Origin: Tetragonia tetragonoides
Taxonomy: Eukaryota > Streptophyta > Magnoliopsida > Caryophyllales > Aizoaceae
Direction of reading: 5' to 3'
Assembly (NCBI GenBank): GCA_038025085.1
Contig: CM076143.1
Coordinates: 17,097,501 to 17,161,500, forward strand
Length of the DNA stretch: 64,000 nt
Of this stretch, positions 46,500 to 59,800 are shown in pieces. The stretch's first letter is position 1. The number at the start of each line of letters is the position of its first letter. Below the pieces are notes generated by a model. The model saw only the letters and a program-made list of their open reading frames with translations. It had not been told where the DNA came from and did no database searches. The position numbers and the translations under genes are program-made.

Positions 46500-46560
46500 T
46501 TTGATGATGTGGCATGCCTCAGAAGGCTCGAAAAATGCAAACTTTATATATATACATTGA
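46500..46560 (-). mobile_element. Helitron-type 5' end (minus strand)
   Basis: On the minus strand A|TCAATGTATATATATAAAG, then TTTGCATTTTTCGAG and GAGGCATGCCACATC. The A|TC border and the GAGGC(A/G)TGCCAC phrase match the other Helitrons here. Its 3' end was not identified. Confidence 0.5.
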
Positions 46561-47029
46561 TTGAATGATTTGAATATGTGAGGCGATGCCCACATATAAG
46601 ATATTAGATCTCTTGATAAATTTAATATTAGCTAAAAGCAAGGCTAATAAAGATTATGTTCGAGTTTCTACTTTGACTCCCTAGTTTTATACCGCTTTCA
46701 TGTTTTATTCGTTACTTTCTATTGCGATGTGGGACTCTGTATTAACTATTGAATTAAGGGACGATTGTAACCCAAATGCTCATTAATCTATCACTCTCAA
46801 TCTATGTGATTTTGGTAAGGTCATAAATATAGAGTAACTCTCTTTTTTTCTTTTCTTTTCTTTTTTGTTTTGGCTCAAAGGCCAATTACTTTCTTCTCCA
46901 ATATGGAGAATATAATTTTTTTTTATTTAATCTTTCTCAAAGTACGCTTCAAATTTGATTCTTCTTTGATTTTAAAACTTGTTACCTTCATCATTAGTCT
47001 ACTCTGGTGGAATTTCCTACTCATAAAAC
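46561..47029. other. Sequence without supported gene
   Basis: AT-rich, with one GCGATGTGGGACTC motif near 46723 that belongs to the repeat family seen at 47-48.5 kb. Nothing else is recognised. Confidence 0.4.
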
Positions 47030-48305
47030 ATGCTTATGAAACCACACTTAAGATGACTCTCAAAATAGGCCTTTGTACTTGCCTTGAGCTATTGACCCTC
47101 TACTTTTGTATTGTCTATTTGCTTTTTCCATTACTTCTCATACCAATATGGGACTCTTAGTTATACTTTATTGTTTAAGGTTTTTTTCTTCTATATTGTT
47201 TGTTAAAATAGACCTTCCTATTACGTAAGATCTAAAAATAAATAAATAAATGACATGATTATGAAACCACACTTAAGATGACCCTCAAAATAGGCCTACA
47301 AAGGTATGCTTTGTACTTGTCTTGAGCTATTGAACCTCTACTTTTATATTGGCTATCTGCTTTTTCCATTACTTCTCATACCGATGTGGGACTCTTCTCT
47401 GTTTTTTTTTTTTTTTGATCAAGAAAAACATTCATGAAATGTCATAATACATTTACAAATACAAATTTCTCCAAACAAGTGCAAATCTAAAATAACAAAA
47501 TGAATATATTTCCCAACACTACTGCTTATAATCGGTGTCTTGCACGGCTTCGTCGAATTTCTGGGTGCCCACGCATTATCCCTTCGATCGAAGATAATCA
47601 CCAAAGGTGCTACAGGTATTCGGAAATAGAGATTCCCTTGATATTGAAGATCCAACTTGTCTTCCCATCCAAACAAAATAAAAAAAGACCCAACAATCTA
47701 AATAAAATCTCATCAATCTAACCAACCTAGAAAATCTCACATATTGTGAGAGAAACTCTCATATAGAGAGAGAAACCAACTCCCACAAAAGGAGAGACCT
47801 TTATACTATGAAAAGATACAAAAACACTAATCAACAAAAGAAAATACAATGATTATAACGACACCTTTTTCTTCGTGTATTATATAATTTGAAAATTTAA
47901 TTTAGTATTATTGTTGGTGATTGGCTAACAAAACAGATAGTGCACTTTCATCTACGCCAATTAAAGGGCTAAGCAAGATGTGTTTTGTTTCAAACTTCAC
48001 CCTTTTGTTCTTTTATGTGTTCTTTACTTGACTACTACTTACTTAGTCTTTGATGTGGGACTGCTCATAGTACTTTTGAAGTAAATTTTTTTGCATATCT
48101 TACAAATGTATGCTTTGCACTTGTCTTGCGTTATTGACGCTCTTACTTTACTTTTATATTGGCTATCTGCATTTTCATTACTTCTCAAACCGATGTGAGA
48201 CTATTAGTTATACTTTATTATTTAATATTTTTTTCTTTCTATATTATTTGGTAAAATAGATCTTTCTATTAGGTAAGATCTAAAAAGAATAAATAAATAA
48301 ATGGT
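47030..48305 (+). repeat. Three repeat units around a GATGTGGGACT motif
   Basis: Units start near 47030, 47258 and 48105. Shared pieces are ACTTGTCTTGAGCTATTGA, TATTGGCTATCTGCTTTTTC, CATTACTTCTCATACCGATG and TGGGACTCTTAGTTATAC, followed in two units by a TAAGATCTAAAAA-AATAAATAAAT end. The GATGTGGGACT word recurs at 46725, 48052 and 48518. The middle unit is interrupted by the retroposon at 47405. Confidence 0.7.
47405..47870 (-). mobile_element. Retroposon fragment with poly(A) tail (minus strand)
   Basis: On the minus strand the sequence ends ATGAATGTTTTTCTTGATC followed by about 16 A (47402-47417), a typical end for a plant LINE or SINE. It interrupts the middle repeat unit of the GATGTGGGACT family. 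A short frame (47676-47419) has no domain I recognise. Target-site duplications were not found. Confidence 0.4.
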
Positions 48306-49138
48306 GAAAAAGACTTGTAGCGACACAAGTTTCTTCGTGTGCTATATAATTTGAAAATTTTGAAAAATTAATTTAGTATCATTGTTGTCGATGGACTAAT
48401 AAATCAGACACTACACTTTCACTATGCCAAAAGGCTAAGTAAGATGTGTTTTGCTTCAAACCTCACCCTCCGTTCTTATATATGTTTTCTACTTCACTAC
48501 TACTTCCTTAACTTTTCGATGTGGGACTCATAATACTTTGAGAAGTAAAAGTTTTTGTCTTTCCCCTTTTTTTTATTAAAATTGACATATTACGTAAGTT
48601 TTTGCGAATAATTATTTCCTCCAAACAATCTTGAGTAAATATATCTCACCCTAAAAAAACAGAAAAAGAATACATCTATATCTATAAGTGTACGTGAAAT
48701 TTATTTTTTTGTTTTGATGGGAAAGTTACGTGAATTGTTGTGAAAATGAGGAAGGGTGAGAGGATGCATTTTTTTAAAATAATTAAATAAATGAAAGATA
48801 GGTTCATAAAATTGTGGGACTTACCAAATTGGAGTGGAGTAAAATGTTGAATGAAAACTTGTGTAATCTTCTTATTTGAAGTTGACTTTTATAAACTTGT
48901 GTAATCTTCTTATTTGAAGTTGTATTCTATATTTAAATTAAATTGAGAGGTATAATTTATCTTGTTTCCTTCCTTTGAAAGGTATAATTTATTTCGTTTT
49001 CTTTTTTACTTGGATGTGAGATCTAGGTAAAGCTTTGAATAGTAACCAAAACACCAGTACTCAATGCTCCTTAGAAGTTGATGACCTAGAAATAAGGAGG
49101 TTGTTAGAATAGACTTTTGGAAGCACCACAGCAAAACC
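48306..49138. other. Sequence without supported gene
   Basis: AT-rich with further CGATGTGGGACTCATA traces near 48518 and a short direct repeat (AAACTTGTGTAATCTTCTTA at about 48857 and 48893). Nothing else is recognised. Confidence 0.4.
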
Positions 49139-50327
49139 TATATTAATAATAAAGTTGGCATATTTCACGAGTTTTGAGGCATTTTATATAGGCATACAAT
49201 AATTTAAAAAAATAAATTAAATGAATATGTTAAAAGATAATATTGTTAGTGGTATAATAGTGATAGAAAACTTACTAAACTGTACCTTCATCCAACTCCA
49301 ATCATTCTGAATGTCTCCGTTAGTAGACTTGGTAGTATAATAACATTAGGATACTTCATAGTCTATTAGGTTATAAAGCCATTTTGACTACATTAAAAAA
49401 GTTTAATTTCCTCTCCTCCAATCCCATAGCAACTTGCATCCAGAACTCCACACCAACTCCCTGTTTCTTTTGCTCCATGGACCAAAGCCTACTTTGGAAA
49501 TATTCATTTTTGAAAACATTGAAAATATTGATTGGCATTATTTGTAGTTATTTGCATTGTCGTTTTATTCTATTCATGCTTAAATCTAATGTACAGTCAG
49601 ATTTTGTTGATTAGACTAATAATTTAATTATTTTCTTATATGTAGGTGTCGTATTATGAATTTAAAGTTTCAAAGATGGTGTAGCAAGAATATTAATGTA
49701 AGTAAGTTTTCTTCTTTATTCAATAACTTCCAGTTCATACTGGTATTAGTATATAATATTTTTTGTTTTGTACACATTTAATTTGAACATAAAGATTTAC
49801 TATTTTAAATTCAATGAGGGTTTAATTTAAACTTTTGCAATGTAAAATTGAGGAGTGTAATTATAAATTGTTGTGATTATAACAAAAACGACAAGTATGT
49901 GAGTTGATGTTGAGAAATATACCGCAAGATGTTATATTTTATTGATCTAAAATGAATAAACTAGGTATATATCTACTGTATATGTACGTCTGTTTCATTC
50001 TCACTGAATTTTAGTTATCTTAGACTCTTAGCTAAGTATAAAAGTTGTTATTTAATTTAATTATTATTTAATTTAGTTGTCATTGAATTTTAAGTGGAAA
50101 AGAATTCCATATGCATGCAATTTCGTTGGCTATCCACTTCCTTATTATTGCTTAACACTTTATTCATGGAATGAAACAAATGTATTATTACACGTATAAG
50201 ATCGTATCCAATATCATTAATTTCCGTTAATAAATTTCAAAATATGATACATAAGAATAAAAAAAAAAAAAAGAAAATAACAAAAATCTTGATTTTAACT
50301 CGTGCATCACACGGGCATGATTACTAG
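49139..50327 (+). mobile_element. Helitron W (plus strand), short non-autonomous
   Basis: The 5' end CTATATTAATAATAAAGTTG then GCATATTTCACGAG and TGAGGCATTTT is close to the minus-strand end at 46560 (TATAAAGTTTGCATTTTTCG). The 3' end is CTCGTGCATCACACGGGCAT, seven bases, CTAG (50324-50327), T. The first two bases read CT or CC rather than TC. The ~1.19 kb between has no long ORF. Confidence 0.55.
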
Positions 50328-50618
50328 TATGACAAGAAAGTAAGAAACCAATAAAGCTAGACACGAATTTCTCCCCTTATATAAAAGGGAGAGTTACAGA
50401 GGCAAAAAATTGTTGTTGTATGGAACCGAGCCTTTGGTTCGGTATTATTATTATTATTTGCAAACAAGCTTGTGATTTCCTAGGTTGCACCGATACCTAA
50501 ATAGACACAAATTATTGTCTGATCTCGTGATGAGGAAGGAACCTAATCCCAGGCGCGCGTGTGGGTTTCACGCGCTGGCTTGCCGGTGCGTGAGATCCAC
50601 GCGCCTCCACACTTTTTT

Positions 50619-50652
<34 letters not shown>

Positions 50653-51180
50653 AATTTTCCCATCGAATTGAGGTTGAATCATGCTATTCTAGGGTTCACC
50701 CTGTCCCAAATTGAACCCTTTTGGACCTAGGATTTTCGTTTGTTGGGATTTTCGATTATTTTTTGTGGTTTTTATTTATCTTTTTTTTTGGGGGGTTTCG
50801 ATTACTTTTCCGAGGGGAGGGGAGGGGGAGGTGGTGGTTGGGGGTGGCCATGGGCCCACGGTTGAGGTCGACGGCCGGAGTCGACCTCCGTCGTGTCCAG
50901 GGCCAGGGTGGAGGGGCGGTGGGGTGGTTGGGTAGTAAGGAGAGAGAAAATAAGGGTTTGGGGTGAGGGAGGAGAAAGGGTGGGAGGGTGGGTGGGCTAG
51001 TGGGGGCCACCGTCGTGGTCTCCGGCCAGCGCCGACTACGACGGTGACCAGAGCGGGTGGTGGTTGGGCGGTGGTGGTTGCGGTGAGGCGGCGCTGGCGG
51101 GGGGAGGAGAGAGAGTGACAGTGAGGGTGAAAGGAGGAGAGAGAGAGGAAAAGGGAAAGAGAGAGAGTGGGGGAAAGGAA
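50328..51180 (+). other. Composition-biased region: T-tract, CACGCG hairpins, GGTGG-rich block
   Basis: Contains an AACCGAGCCTTTGGTTCGGT hairpin (about 50423-50442), GCGCGCGTGTGGGTTTCACG (50553), a T-tract (50619-50650) and a GGTGG/GGAGG-rich block (50810-51180). Long open frames here arise from low-complexity composition on both strands. The style resembles 33365-33970 but I found no shared long word. Confidence 0.4.
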
Positions 51181-51487
51181 AGTGGGATTATGGTATAATG
51201 TGAACATGAGATTATAGTTTAAGTTTTGCTAAATAGGTACGATATTCCGTATTCAATATTTGGCGGATACTGATACTTGTTGGATACTTGATCGATACTC
51301 CTTAGACATATTTTACGTATACTTATTTATTATTTGTCCCAAAAAACTATTGAGATGCACCTATTAAATTTTGTTTAAATTATTTATAGTTCACATTATG
51401 TTTGTTATCTTGATAAGATTAAGATTTTTTTTTGAATGAAAGATAATATTAAGATTTAGAACCTAACTTTATTGACATAATTCTTCC

Positions 51488-52140
<653 letters not shown>

Positions 52141-53400
52141 TCTATATATTAGAGGCATTTTCTGACAGTATTGGAGGCGTCCACCTAAGCAAACCATTGT
52201 AATAAAATTTTAATATAAACATAAAATAGAAATATAGGTTTTGGCATAAAATATATATTAAAGTTGTACTTTCCTAAATCGTTAAAGAGTATACTATTAG
52301 AGGTTTTGGTATAGATATGTACTAAAGTTGTGCTTTCCTACATCGTTAAAGTGTATACTATTAGAGGTTTTGGTATAAAATATATACTAAAGTTGTATTT
52401 TCCTAAATCGTTAAAGATTAGACTATTAGATTTTAACTAGCATATAACTTTACTTCCACCGCTTAAAAAATTAAATTTCTTACACCACTGAAACGTGTAC
52501 GAAATATCCTTTAAAATGAGACTCATTTGTACTATGTTCTATTGATTTACAACATAATATGCGTCCACCTAAAAAGGTAATTAGTAATTAACTTGACAAG
52601 CTGACACAACGAAAGAGTTGCAATGTCATAAAAATTTAAAAAGCAATCTCAAGGTAAAATATAATAAAAAAGAGTATGTGTAGTATAAAGAAATAAACGA
52701 TGACTCTAGAATGATTCTAGGTCCAATCTTTAATAGGAAACTTTACCATTATCACGTATAATTTTATAATTGTACGTAACATTCTGCTCCCCCATGTTAT
52801 TTTAGGCTCCAATTTATGTTCCCTTCAACTTTATAATTATTAATGTACTCTCTCCGGATCACAAATAAAATTACATTGAACTTTTTGTATTATTCAAGGT
52901 AGTACTTTGAACACTTAAAATATGTTTTGCTATTCTAAGATTTACGTCTAAAACTTCTTAATTTTTTTAAAAGTAGTACGGTTATGCATACATTAGACAT
53001 TTAAATTGATTTTACCATACAAGATCAAATATTTGGAAGGTTAGTTGTACACTTATATCAACATAAGAGCATTGACGTACCAACATCAAGCATAGAAAGA
53101 CTTTGAAACTATTACCTTTTGGATCATGTAACATATGGGATGAGTTAATCAATAGTTAACTGAAATTGATGATAAGAGTTTAAATTAGATAAGATGCATT
53201 ATAAAGTCATAGTACTCTTATTACATGGCATTCATGATATTAAATGGATTATATAAATGTTTATCCATATATTACTAATAATTTTTCATATGTGACAATT
53301 ACACTTTGATTTTTCGATGAGATTAATAATCGTTATATTAATTTTATTCTATAATCACAGTCCATGCAACGCACGGGCATACTCACGGGTATCCACCTAG
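52141..53400 (+). mobile_element. Helitron H, complete non-autonomous copy (1260 bp)
   Basis: The 5' end TCTATATATTAGAGGCATTT follows a host A (52140); the 3' end CACCTAG (to 53400) is followed by a host T, as Helitrons insert between A and T. The stem near the 3' end is degenerate (CCATGCAACGCACGGG at about 53362-53377). The 5' region AGAGGCATTTTCTGACAG and GGAGGCGTCCACCTAAGC matches Helitrons X and Y. Inside are three ~65-bp tandem units (52237-52430). No protein-coding capacity. Confidence 0.75.
52237..52430 (+). repeat. 65-bp tandem repeat inside Helitron H
   Basis: GGTTTTGG begins units at 52237, 52302 and 52366; each has AAAGTTGT(A/G)(C/T)TTTCCTA and ATCGTTAAAG. Three units with a few differences. 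Confidence 0.9.
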
Positions 53401-53723
53401 TTATTTTGATGAAAGAGTGCATGTGATGACGGATGATTGATCAACGCAAAACTTTAAAAATGCAATTTGAAATTATTAATAAGGCCCCCAAAAAAGAAAT
53501 TCAAAAATAGTGTCTTCATGATCTTTTCCTTATCTCAAGTCCTCAAAAAAAAAGATATGAATAATGAGAGTTTGGAACTCATTCCTCAAATGTACTAATG
53601 TTTAAATCACTTTGCCTTTTAAATTTTTTTTTCAAATAATTAGAATGATTTTTTATTATTTAAATCCTTGAACTAAATTGATATGGTAAAAGACCCCTGT
53701 ATTTGCACGGGCTATTCCACTAG
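53401..53723 (+). mobile_element. 3' remnant of a second Helitron flanking H
   Basis: Ends GACCCCTGTATTTGCACGGG, eight bases, CTAG (53720-53723), T. The arms CCCCTG/CACGGG form a degraded hairpin. Helitron H seems inserted into it, since H ends exactly where this remnant begins. Confidence 0.5.
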
Positions 53724-54000
53724 TATTTAGAAAAAACAACAACTCGACACAATTGGATCACGAATAAATTGAACCTAACACGATTTACCAATTTTTTATA
53801 GGCAAAATTGCCAAAAATCCCCTATTAAATTATGTTTTTGCGAGAAATCCCCTTTTATTTTATTGTTTTGCAAAAAACGCTTCACTATATTTAAAACACT
53901 CAACTAGTCACCCCATTATTTCTCAGCCAAGTCTAATCGGATCATGTTTGTAGTGTTTTATCTGTTATACCCCCCACTTAATGGCATGCTTCATACACAG
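53724..54000. other. Sequence without supported gene
   Basis: Contains GGCAAAATTGCCAAAAATCC (53802) followed by GCGAGAAATCCCC, words common in short plant elements, but I cannot define ends. Confidence 0.35.
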
Positions 54001-54888
54001 AACCATATAATGTCATAATAAAGTTATTCATAACATGTGTACTGTATAGCTTACCCGTAGTCGTTACATGTTCTTGCCAGAGGTAAGCTCCACGTGGATC
54101 GCCATTTGAAATGAATAAACATTCTTCAGTGCCGTGTTGGTACAAATCAAATCAAGTTTCATGGTGATATCCGGCCGGGTACAATTTTAAGAAACATTCA
54201 GTGAGGTTGGTACACTATACTTTTCAGATAAATATCAACAGAACTATTAGGCTGTAATATAGGATTATTATACCGTACTAACTTCATTTAGTTTTTCTTA
54301 TTATTTTTGTGCCAGGAGGCAACTATGATGATTACTATTGGCCATTCAATACTAGAAGAGTATACGCCTATGCAAGAGGTAATACGCATATAGAATTTAT
54401 ATAGTTGTCCAAGAAATATGAACAAAATAACGACTACGTTAGAGCAAATCGAATATTACGGATGCATTCAAGAATTATTATAGTGTACCAACTTCAGTTA
54501 GCTTTCTTATTATTTTTGGGCCAGGAGGCAACTATGATGATTACTGTTGGCCATTTAATACTAGCATAGTAGACGCCTATGCAAGAAGTAATACGCATAC
54601 AGAATTTGTATGGTTGTCCGCGAAATATGAATAGAACAACTATGTTAGAGCAAATCGAATATTACGGATGTATTCAAGAATTATTATAGTGTACCAACTT
54701 CACTTAATGTTTTCTTTAAATTGTACCAAATACACATGAACCTTGATTTGATTGTACCAACATGGCACTAAAGAATGTTTATTCATTTCAAATGGCGATC
54801 CACATGGAGCTTACCTTTGCCAAGAACATGTAACGACTACGGGGTAAGCTATACTCATGTTATGAACTTTACTATGACATTATGGTTC
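54001..54888. mobile_element. Foldback element with ~160-bp inverted arms and 209-bp core units
   Basis: The left arm (54001-54165) and right arm (54735-54888) are near-perfect inverted repeats: for example GGTAAGCTCCACGTGGATCG on the left pairs with CGATCCACATGGAGCTTACC on the right, and both end at AACCATAtAATGTCAT. Between them two 209-bp units (54263-54680) share GGAGGCAACTATGATGATTA at 54315 and 54524 and AATATTACGGATG. No ORF of note. Long arms with tandem units inside are typical of foldback or MULE-derived elements. Confidence 0.65.
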
Positions 54889-55234
54889 AGTGACCCTAGA
54901 TAATACTAAGTTTATTACCTTCGACTTGAGTGAAGTGACTCTAAATGTTTAAAGCATGCGTGGCCGTAGATAATAATAATATCACTAAGTAGTTATGTTT
55001 ACTGTGAAATTATGGTTATGAACTTATGTAACAATAATAATTAAATTACCTTAAGCAGTAGAAATAAAGTAACTCTATATATTTATGTCTACATGTTGTC
55101 AATATAAGCACTACTACACTTAGTTGTTGGTGCTTGTCTCAAAATTCTCATATGAGTCATCATTCCACTCGTTGTTTCCAACTTTAATAATTAGCCAAGG
55201 TTGTACCAAAATATATAGATCATGGAGTATAAAA
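54889..55234. repeat. GTGACCCTAGATAATAC repeat segment (copy 1)
   Basis: TCAGTGACCCTAGATAATAC, GTGAAGTGACTCTAAATG and GGCCGTAGATAATAATAATA follow one another. The same order is found at 62872-63015 next to the F-box-like fragment. Confidence 0.7.
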
Positions 55235-55700
55235 AGATCTCTTAAAGATAACTTCACTTATTTTTTCTTATTAATGTTGTGCCATGAGGCAACTATGATG
55301 ATTACTGTTGGCCATTCAATACTGGTGTAGTAGACTTCTATGCAAGAAGTAATACGCATATAGAATTTATATAGTTGTCCGCCAAAAATGAAAAGAACAA
55401 CTACGTTTGAGCAAAACGAATATTACGAATGCATTCTAGAATTATTATAGTGTACCGACTTCACTTCATATTTCTTTAAATTGTACCAAAATACCACCAT
55501 GAAACTTGATTTGATTGTACCAACACGGCACTGGATAATGTTTATTCACTTCAAATGGCGATCCACGTGGAGCTTACCTCTGCCAAGAACATGTAACGAC
55601 TACGGGTAAGCTATATATAGACATGTTATGAACTTTATTATGATTTTATGGTTCAGTGACCCTAGATAATACTAAGTTTATTACCTTCGACTAGAGTGAA
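55235..55700. repeat. Third 209-type unit plus third foldback arm copy
   Basis: A unit with GAGGCAACTATGATGATTAC at 55286 is followed by an arm copy (ATGAAACTTGATTTGATTG at 55499, CGATCCACGTGGAGCTTACC at 55559). It repeats the order unit-arm seen at 54472-54888, so the right half of the foldback element has been duplicated. Confidence 0.7.
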
Positions 55701-55737
55701 GTGACTCTAAATATTTACTGTGCAAGATAATTTATAC

Positions 55738-56884
55738 AGTTGTCCGCGGAATATGAACAGAACAACCACGTTAGAACCAAACGAATATTACGGATGCATT
55801 CTAGAACAAAACTTATTTTTCTGCTCGCAATTTACCTCTCGCGATTGTACAGTAGAAGTGGCCCTTTATACCTGCATTGCAGATCTCTTATTTTTTTGCT
55901 CGCTCGTTAAAAGAGGGTGGAAGTGAATGGCGACCGAGGCACCCCCTGCTACATCATGTTCGGACTCTCGTATTCAATAGCGAACTTATCAGACTAGCTG
56001 AACAACCAACTCGAGCACTGGCCCCGTCAACGTAGCACAAACATGAGGCTAGTATAGTTACTAGAAGCCAGCAGACACAAGGCATTGAGGGGAATGGGGA
56101 TTCGAACCCATGGCCTTGCCTTATACATTCGATGTAAACTACAAGTGACTCTAAATAAGTAAAATGTGACACTAGATAATAAAACAATGATGTTTTATAA
56201 AAATAAAGTGACCCCGGAGAAGTAAAATGTGACCCTGATTCAAACTCGAAGAAAGTGGCCCTGTGAACCCTGAACATTATAAGTGACCCTATACTGCAGT
56301 AGAAGTGACGCTTTAAACCTATATTACAGATCGAGAGGAGTGACCCTCAAACATTGAAAATAGTTTTATCACTTCAAAAGACCACTAGAGAGCATGAAAT
56401 GTAATCAATTATAGAAAGTATATGAATGACTTTTGTACCCCGGAAGGGAATGTAATGCGTATAATCGCTTAAAGGCTCACTTTTTAATCGCTCTGCCATG
56501 TTTCGCCCAGTTTTTCCAAGCTTGGACGATCCAGACCGTGGCTTGTTATTTCATCTTAGACATCTATATTATACTGTGCAAGAGAATTTATACAGTTGTC
56601 CGCGAAATATGAACAGAACAACTATGTTAGAACAAAACGAATATAACGGATTCATTCTAGAATTATTATAGTTATGAACTTGTAGTGTTGTATCCCGCCA
56701 TTTCCATTTTCAACCCTTTGGAGTTTGGGGACCTCACACTACATTTAGACAGTTGGCTTTTAGAGAATCTGTTTCTTTTCCATCTATTCTAAATCAAACA
56801 AACTATAATACAAGGGGTATGGCGTGTGGGTGATTCATATTATAAATCAAACAAACTTCTTTTTAAATTTAAGTTTAAAGGGCC
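55738..56884 (+). repeat. 1.15-kb direct duplication, copy 1
   Basis: Starts TTGTCCGCGGAATATGAACA and ends AATTTAAGTTTAAAGGGCCA. Copy 2 is at 60144-61278 in the same orientation with scattered substitutions; copy 2 lacks about 14 bases near 60232. It contains a tRNA-like B-box phrase on the minus strand (GGTTCGAATCCCC, about 56099-56111), suggesting a SINE-derived part. Many AAGTGACCC words. No ORF that is conserved between the copies beyond about 88 codons on the minus strand, with no domain recognised. Confidence 0.85.
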
Positions 56885-59800
56885 ACTTTATTATTATATA
56901 CTCGTAGGACACTGAACGATTGTCATAAATACATTTCTAGGATGGGGTAACTTTATTATTATTTAGGGTCATAAGAATCAGATATCAGAGGGGTTATTTC
57001 TATAACTTTTAACCATCACAATGTCTTTTAGATAATTGAGTATTGTAATAGTCGTCCAATCGTCGATCAGGGTCATGATAGATACGTTCGCATCAACAAG
57101 AACTAAAGGAACGACAGGCAAATAAATCTACGAAATAAAGATATTACAAGATCTTCTAATTGAAGAGCAAAAAAGAAATTAAATCTACGCAATGAAGACC
57201 CGTAGGCATCACCGCCTCAACCTACTCTCCTAGACCCTCTACGCCAAAATCATTGTGACTGGCTTTCCTGAAAAGTAAAAGTAGACAAGACAATTCACTG
57301 TAATCTACATTTTCCCCTTCTTTCTTTCCTCGTTAACTGTGACCTTCTTACCTAGTTTCTAAATTGTTTCGTCTTTTCTTGCTATCGAAATTGTTGAAAG
57401 TGACACAATTACATTTGGACTCAGGTGGTCATTTTGTACAGTAATTATTTAGGGTCATAATCAAAGGGTGAACTTGTAATGTTGAAACAATAATGTAATA
57501 CCTTAACAACCACCATTTGTAGGATAATGTTATTTCTAAGCATATGATAAACAATTTTATAGATAGAACGATGTATGTAGAAGTAATGTAAAATTAAGAA
57601 TCATAAACGGTGGAAAAGATACACAATTGTGAACAACAAGCACAAATTTTATTGATATATAGCATTGAAGCAAAACTTGAACCCACAAAAGACTGAACTT
57701 TTGGATTGAAGGTTGCTCAAATTGATAAGATATTAATAGTACATTGAGTACTCCAAATTGTATATTTTTTGGAACTATACAAACAAGTTTACCACTTTTT
57801 GCCTAGCCTAAGCACCACACTAAATGTAGATATGAAGTGGAGAATTTGGACGGTGCAAACTCTATTTTTCAGTATCCTAAAAGTTCCTAACCTTATTTCC
57901 TTGTGTGGCTATGAGTTAGACGTACATATTTTTGTTTTATCTAACATGTTTACTAGAGTGGTCACATCTGTAGTTCCACACGTCACTTTAAAATGGTTTT
58001 TGGATCAGTTCTTGTTCAATGTATTTTAAAGGGTCACTTCATAGAAGGTAGTAGGGTTATTAATAGTTATGTTGATGATGGTGTGAACATTGACTAACTT
58101 CTCTGATAGAGTCTCAAACTTTCAAATGAACCTTAATGTTTCTATCTCAATGTTTTTGTCTTAAGAGAGAAACATAAAGGGTGAACTCACTTCTCCAAAG
58201 TGTCACTTCTATTGTTTTTAGGGTCACAAAAGCATCGCTCCCTCTGTAATGGATGTTTAAAGGGCCACTTCTACGGTATTCTCTCAATGTACTTGGGATG
58301 AACGTTGCAATGTACTTGAGCTCCCTGATGTGGTGCTCATACTAAAGGTCATTTTCAAATGTTTGAGGATCACTCCACTCGATCTGTAATGTAGGTTTAA
58401 AGGGTCACTTTCGAAGACTATTCTAAAACAAGTTACAATAAGCCCGTGTCAAACAAGTTTACTTCTTTTTGCCTAGCCTAATCAGTACCACTATAATTAA
58501 AGCACCACAACAAATGTAGATATGAAGGGGAGAAATATGTTTAAGGATCATATTAATTTTTTTTTGAGAAGAAAGGATCATATTATCTAGGGTCCTTGAA
58601 CCATATAATGTCAATATGTCATCATTAACATACCTTTGTACGTTACTATTATTATTATTATTTAGGGCCACTTATTCTATAAATTTTGCGTGGCTTTATA
58701 ATTGTTTCAATCTTACCGTCTAATCACACCTACCAACTTGCACCGTCCAAAACTTCCCCCAGCACCACCAATTCCCAGTCCCCAGACAACAGTAGTCAAC
58801 AATTTCCTACTCGTATTAATTAGAAGTTTGAATGTGGGTAAATCCATAAAAACAAGTACTCAAAAAAAGGAATTGGTGGTAGTGGGAAAACTTACATGTT
58901 TTATTGACCCAGTGGGTGGCCAACCCAGTGGGTAGATGTAAGTATTAATACCCCTAAATTCTTCACTTGTCAGCAAAAAACAATACAACAAATTTCAAAA
59001 CACACCAGTCTCTACAGCCCAAAAAAATAAAACAGTCTCTCTTCTATAGCAAAATAACCATAAAAAAATACAAAAAAAAAAATTAAAACCTTCAAAAATG
59101 ATTTCTTTTATCATCATTTCTTCATTGTACATATTTAATTTTCCACCAAACCATATTTTTTCTTTGTCGGTTACTATATATAGCCAAAAATATGAGTGAT
59201 AAAATGTTTTTCTAAATTAACTATGAGTGATAAAATGTTTTTCTAACATCACTCATAGTTGAAATCGGATGATCGGCTTTAACGTAAGGGCATGGCATAG
59301 TTGAGATCCATGATACATTGGAGTTCTCAATTATAGTCATATTACAAGCTTCGAGGACCACATCATTTTAATAGATGAGCTGGCTAAAGAATGCGCATGA
59401 TGAGCTCCTTCGATTCATCATATCAAGTGGAGCTACTACCAACTTTGTTGCAGCCAGAATGTGTTACTCCATGCTCATCTACTGAAAGACACTAATCCTA
59501 CTTTCGTAGCTGGAAGCATCCTTGAGAGTGATGAGACCGTCGGTATAATTGCTGGTGCGCATTCCCTGCTACCTTTGAAGATGAATTTGCGATTTGGTAA
59601 AAGAGCCTGAATTCCCTCAAGGTTTTTGGGATCAACGTTGGATTTCTTCCCTCCCATTTGCGGAAAAACAACCAGATACTTCATGGGTCACATTCTACTT
59701 TTATAGCATTAGACATCAACGGCCAAGAATTCATTTGGAATCAGGGTGACGTTATTATTATTATTTTTTCGTGCGTGGCTTTATTATTGTTTTTTTTTTG

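Noticed and set aside
50721..51207. Several overlapping Gly/Trp-rich and Pro-rich frames
   Set aside because: All six frames are biased by the GGTGG/GGAGG composition; no domain and no splice structure.
56090..56120. tRNA gene on the minus strand (GGTTCGAATCCCC)
   Set aside because: Only a B-box-like phrase; no cloverleaf, and copy 2 is mutated at this site. At best SINE-derived.
55954..56277. 107-codon minus-strand frame conserved in part at 60405-60671
   Set aside because: Similarity only reflects the DNA duplication; the frames carry no known domain and copy lengths differ.
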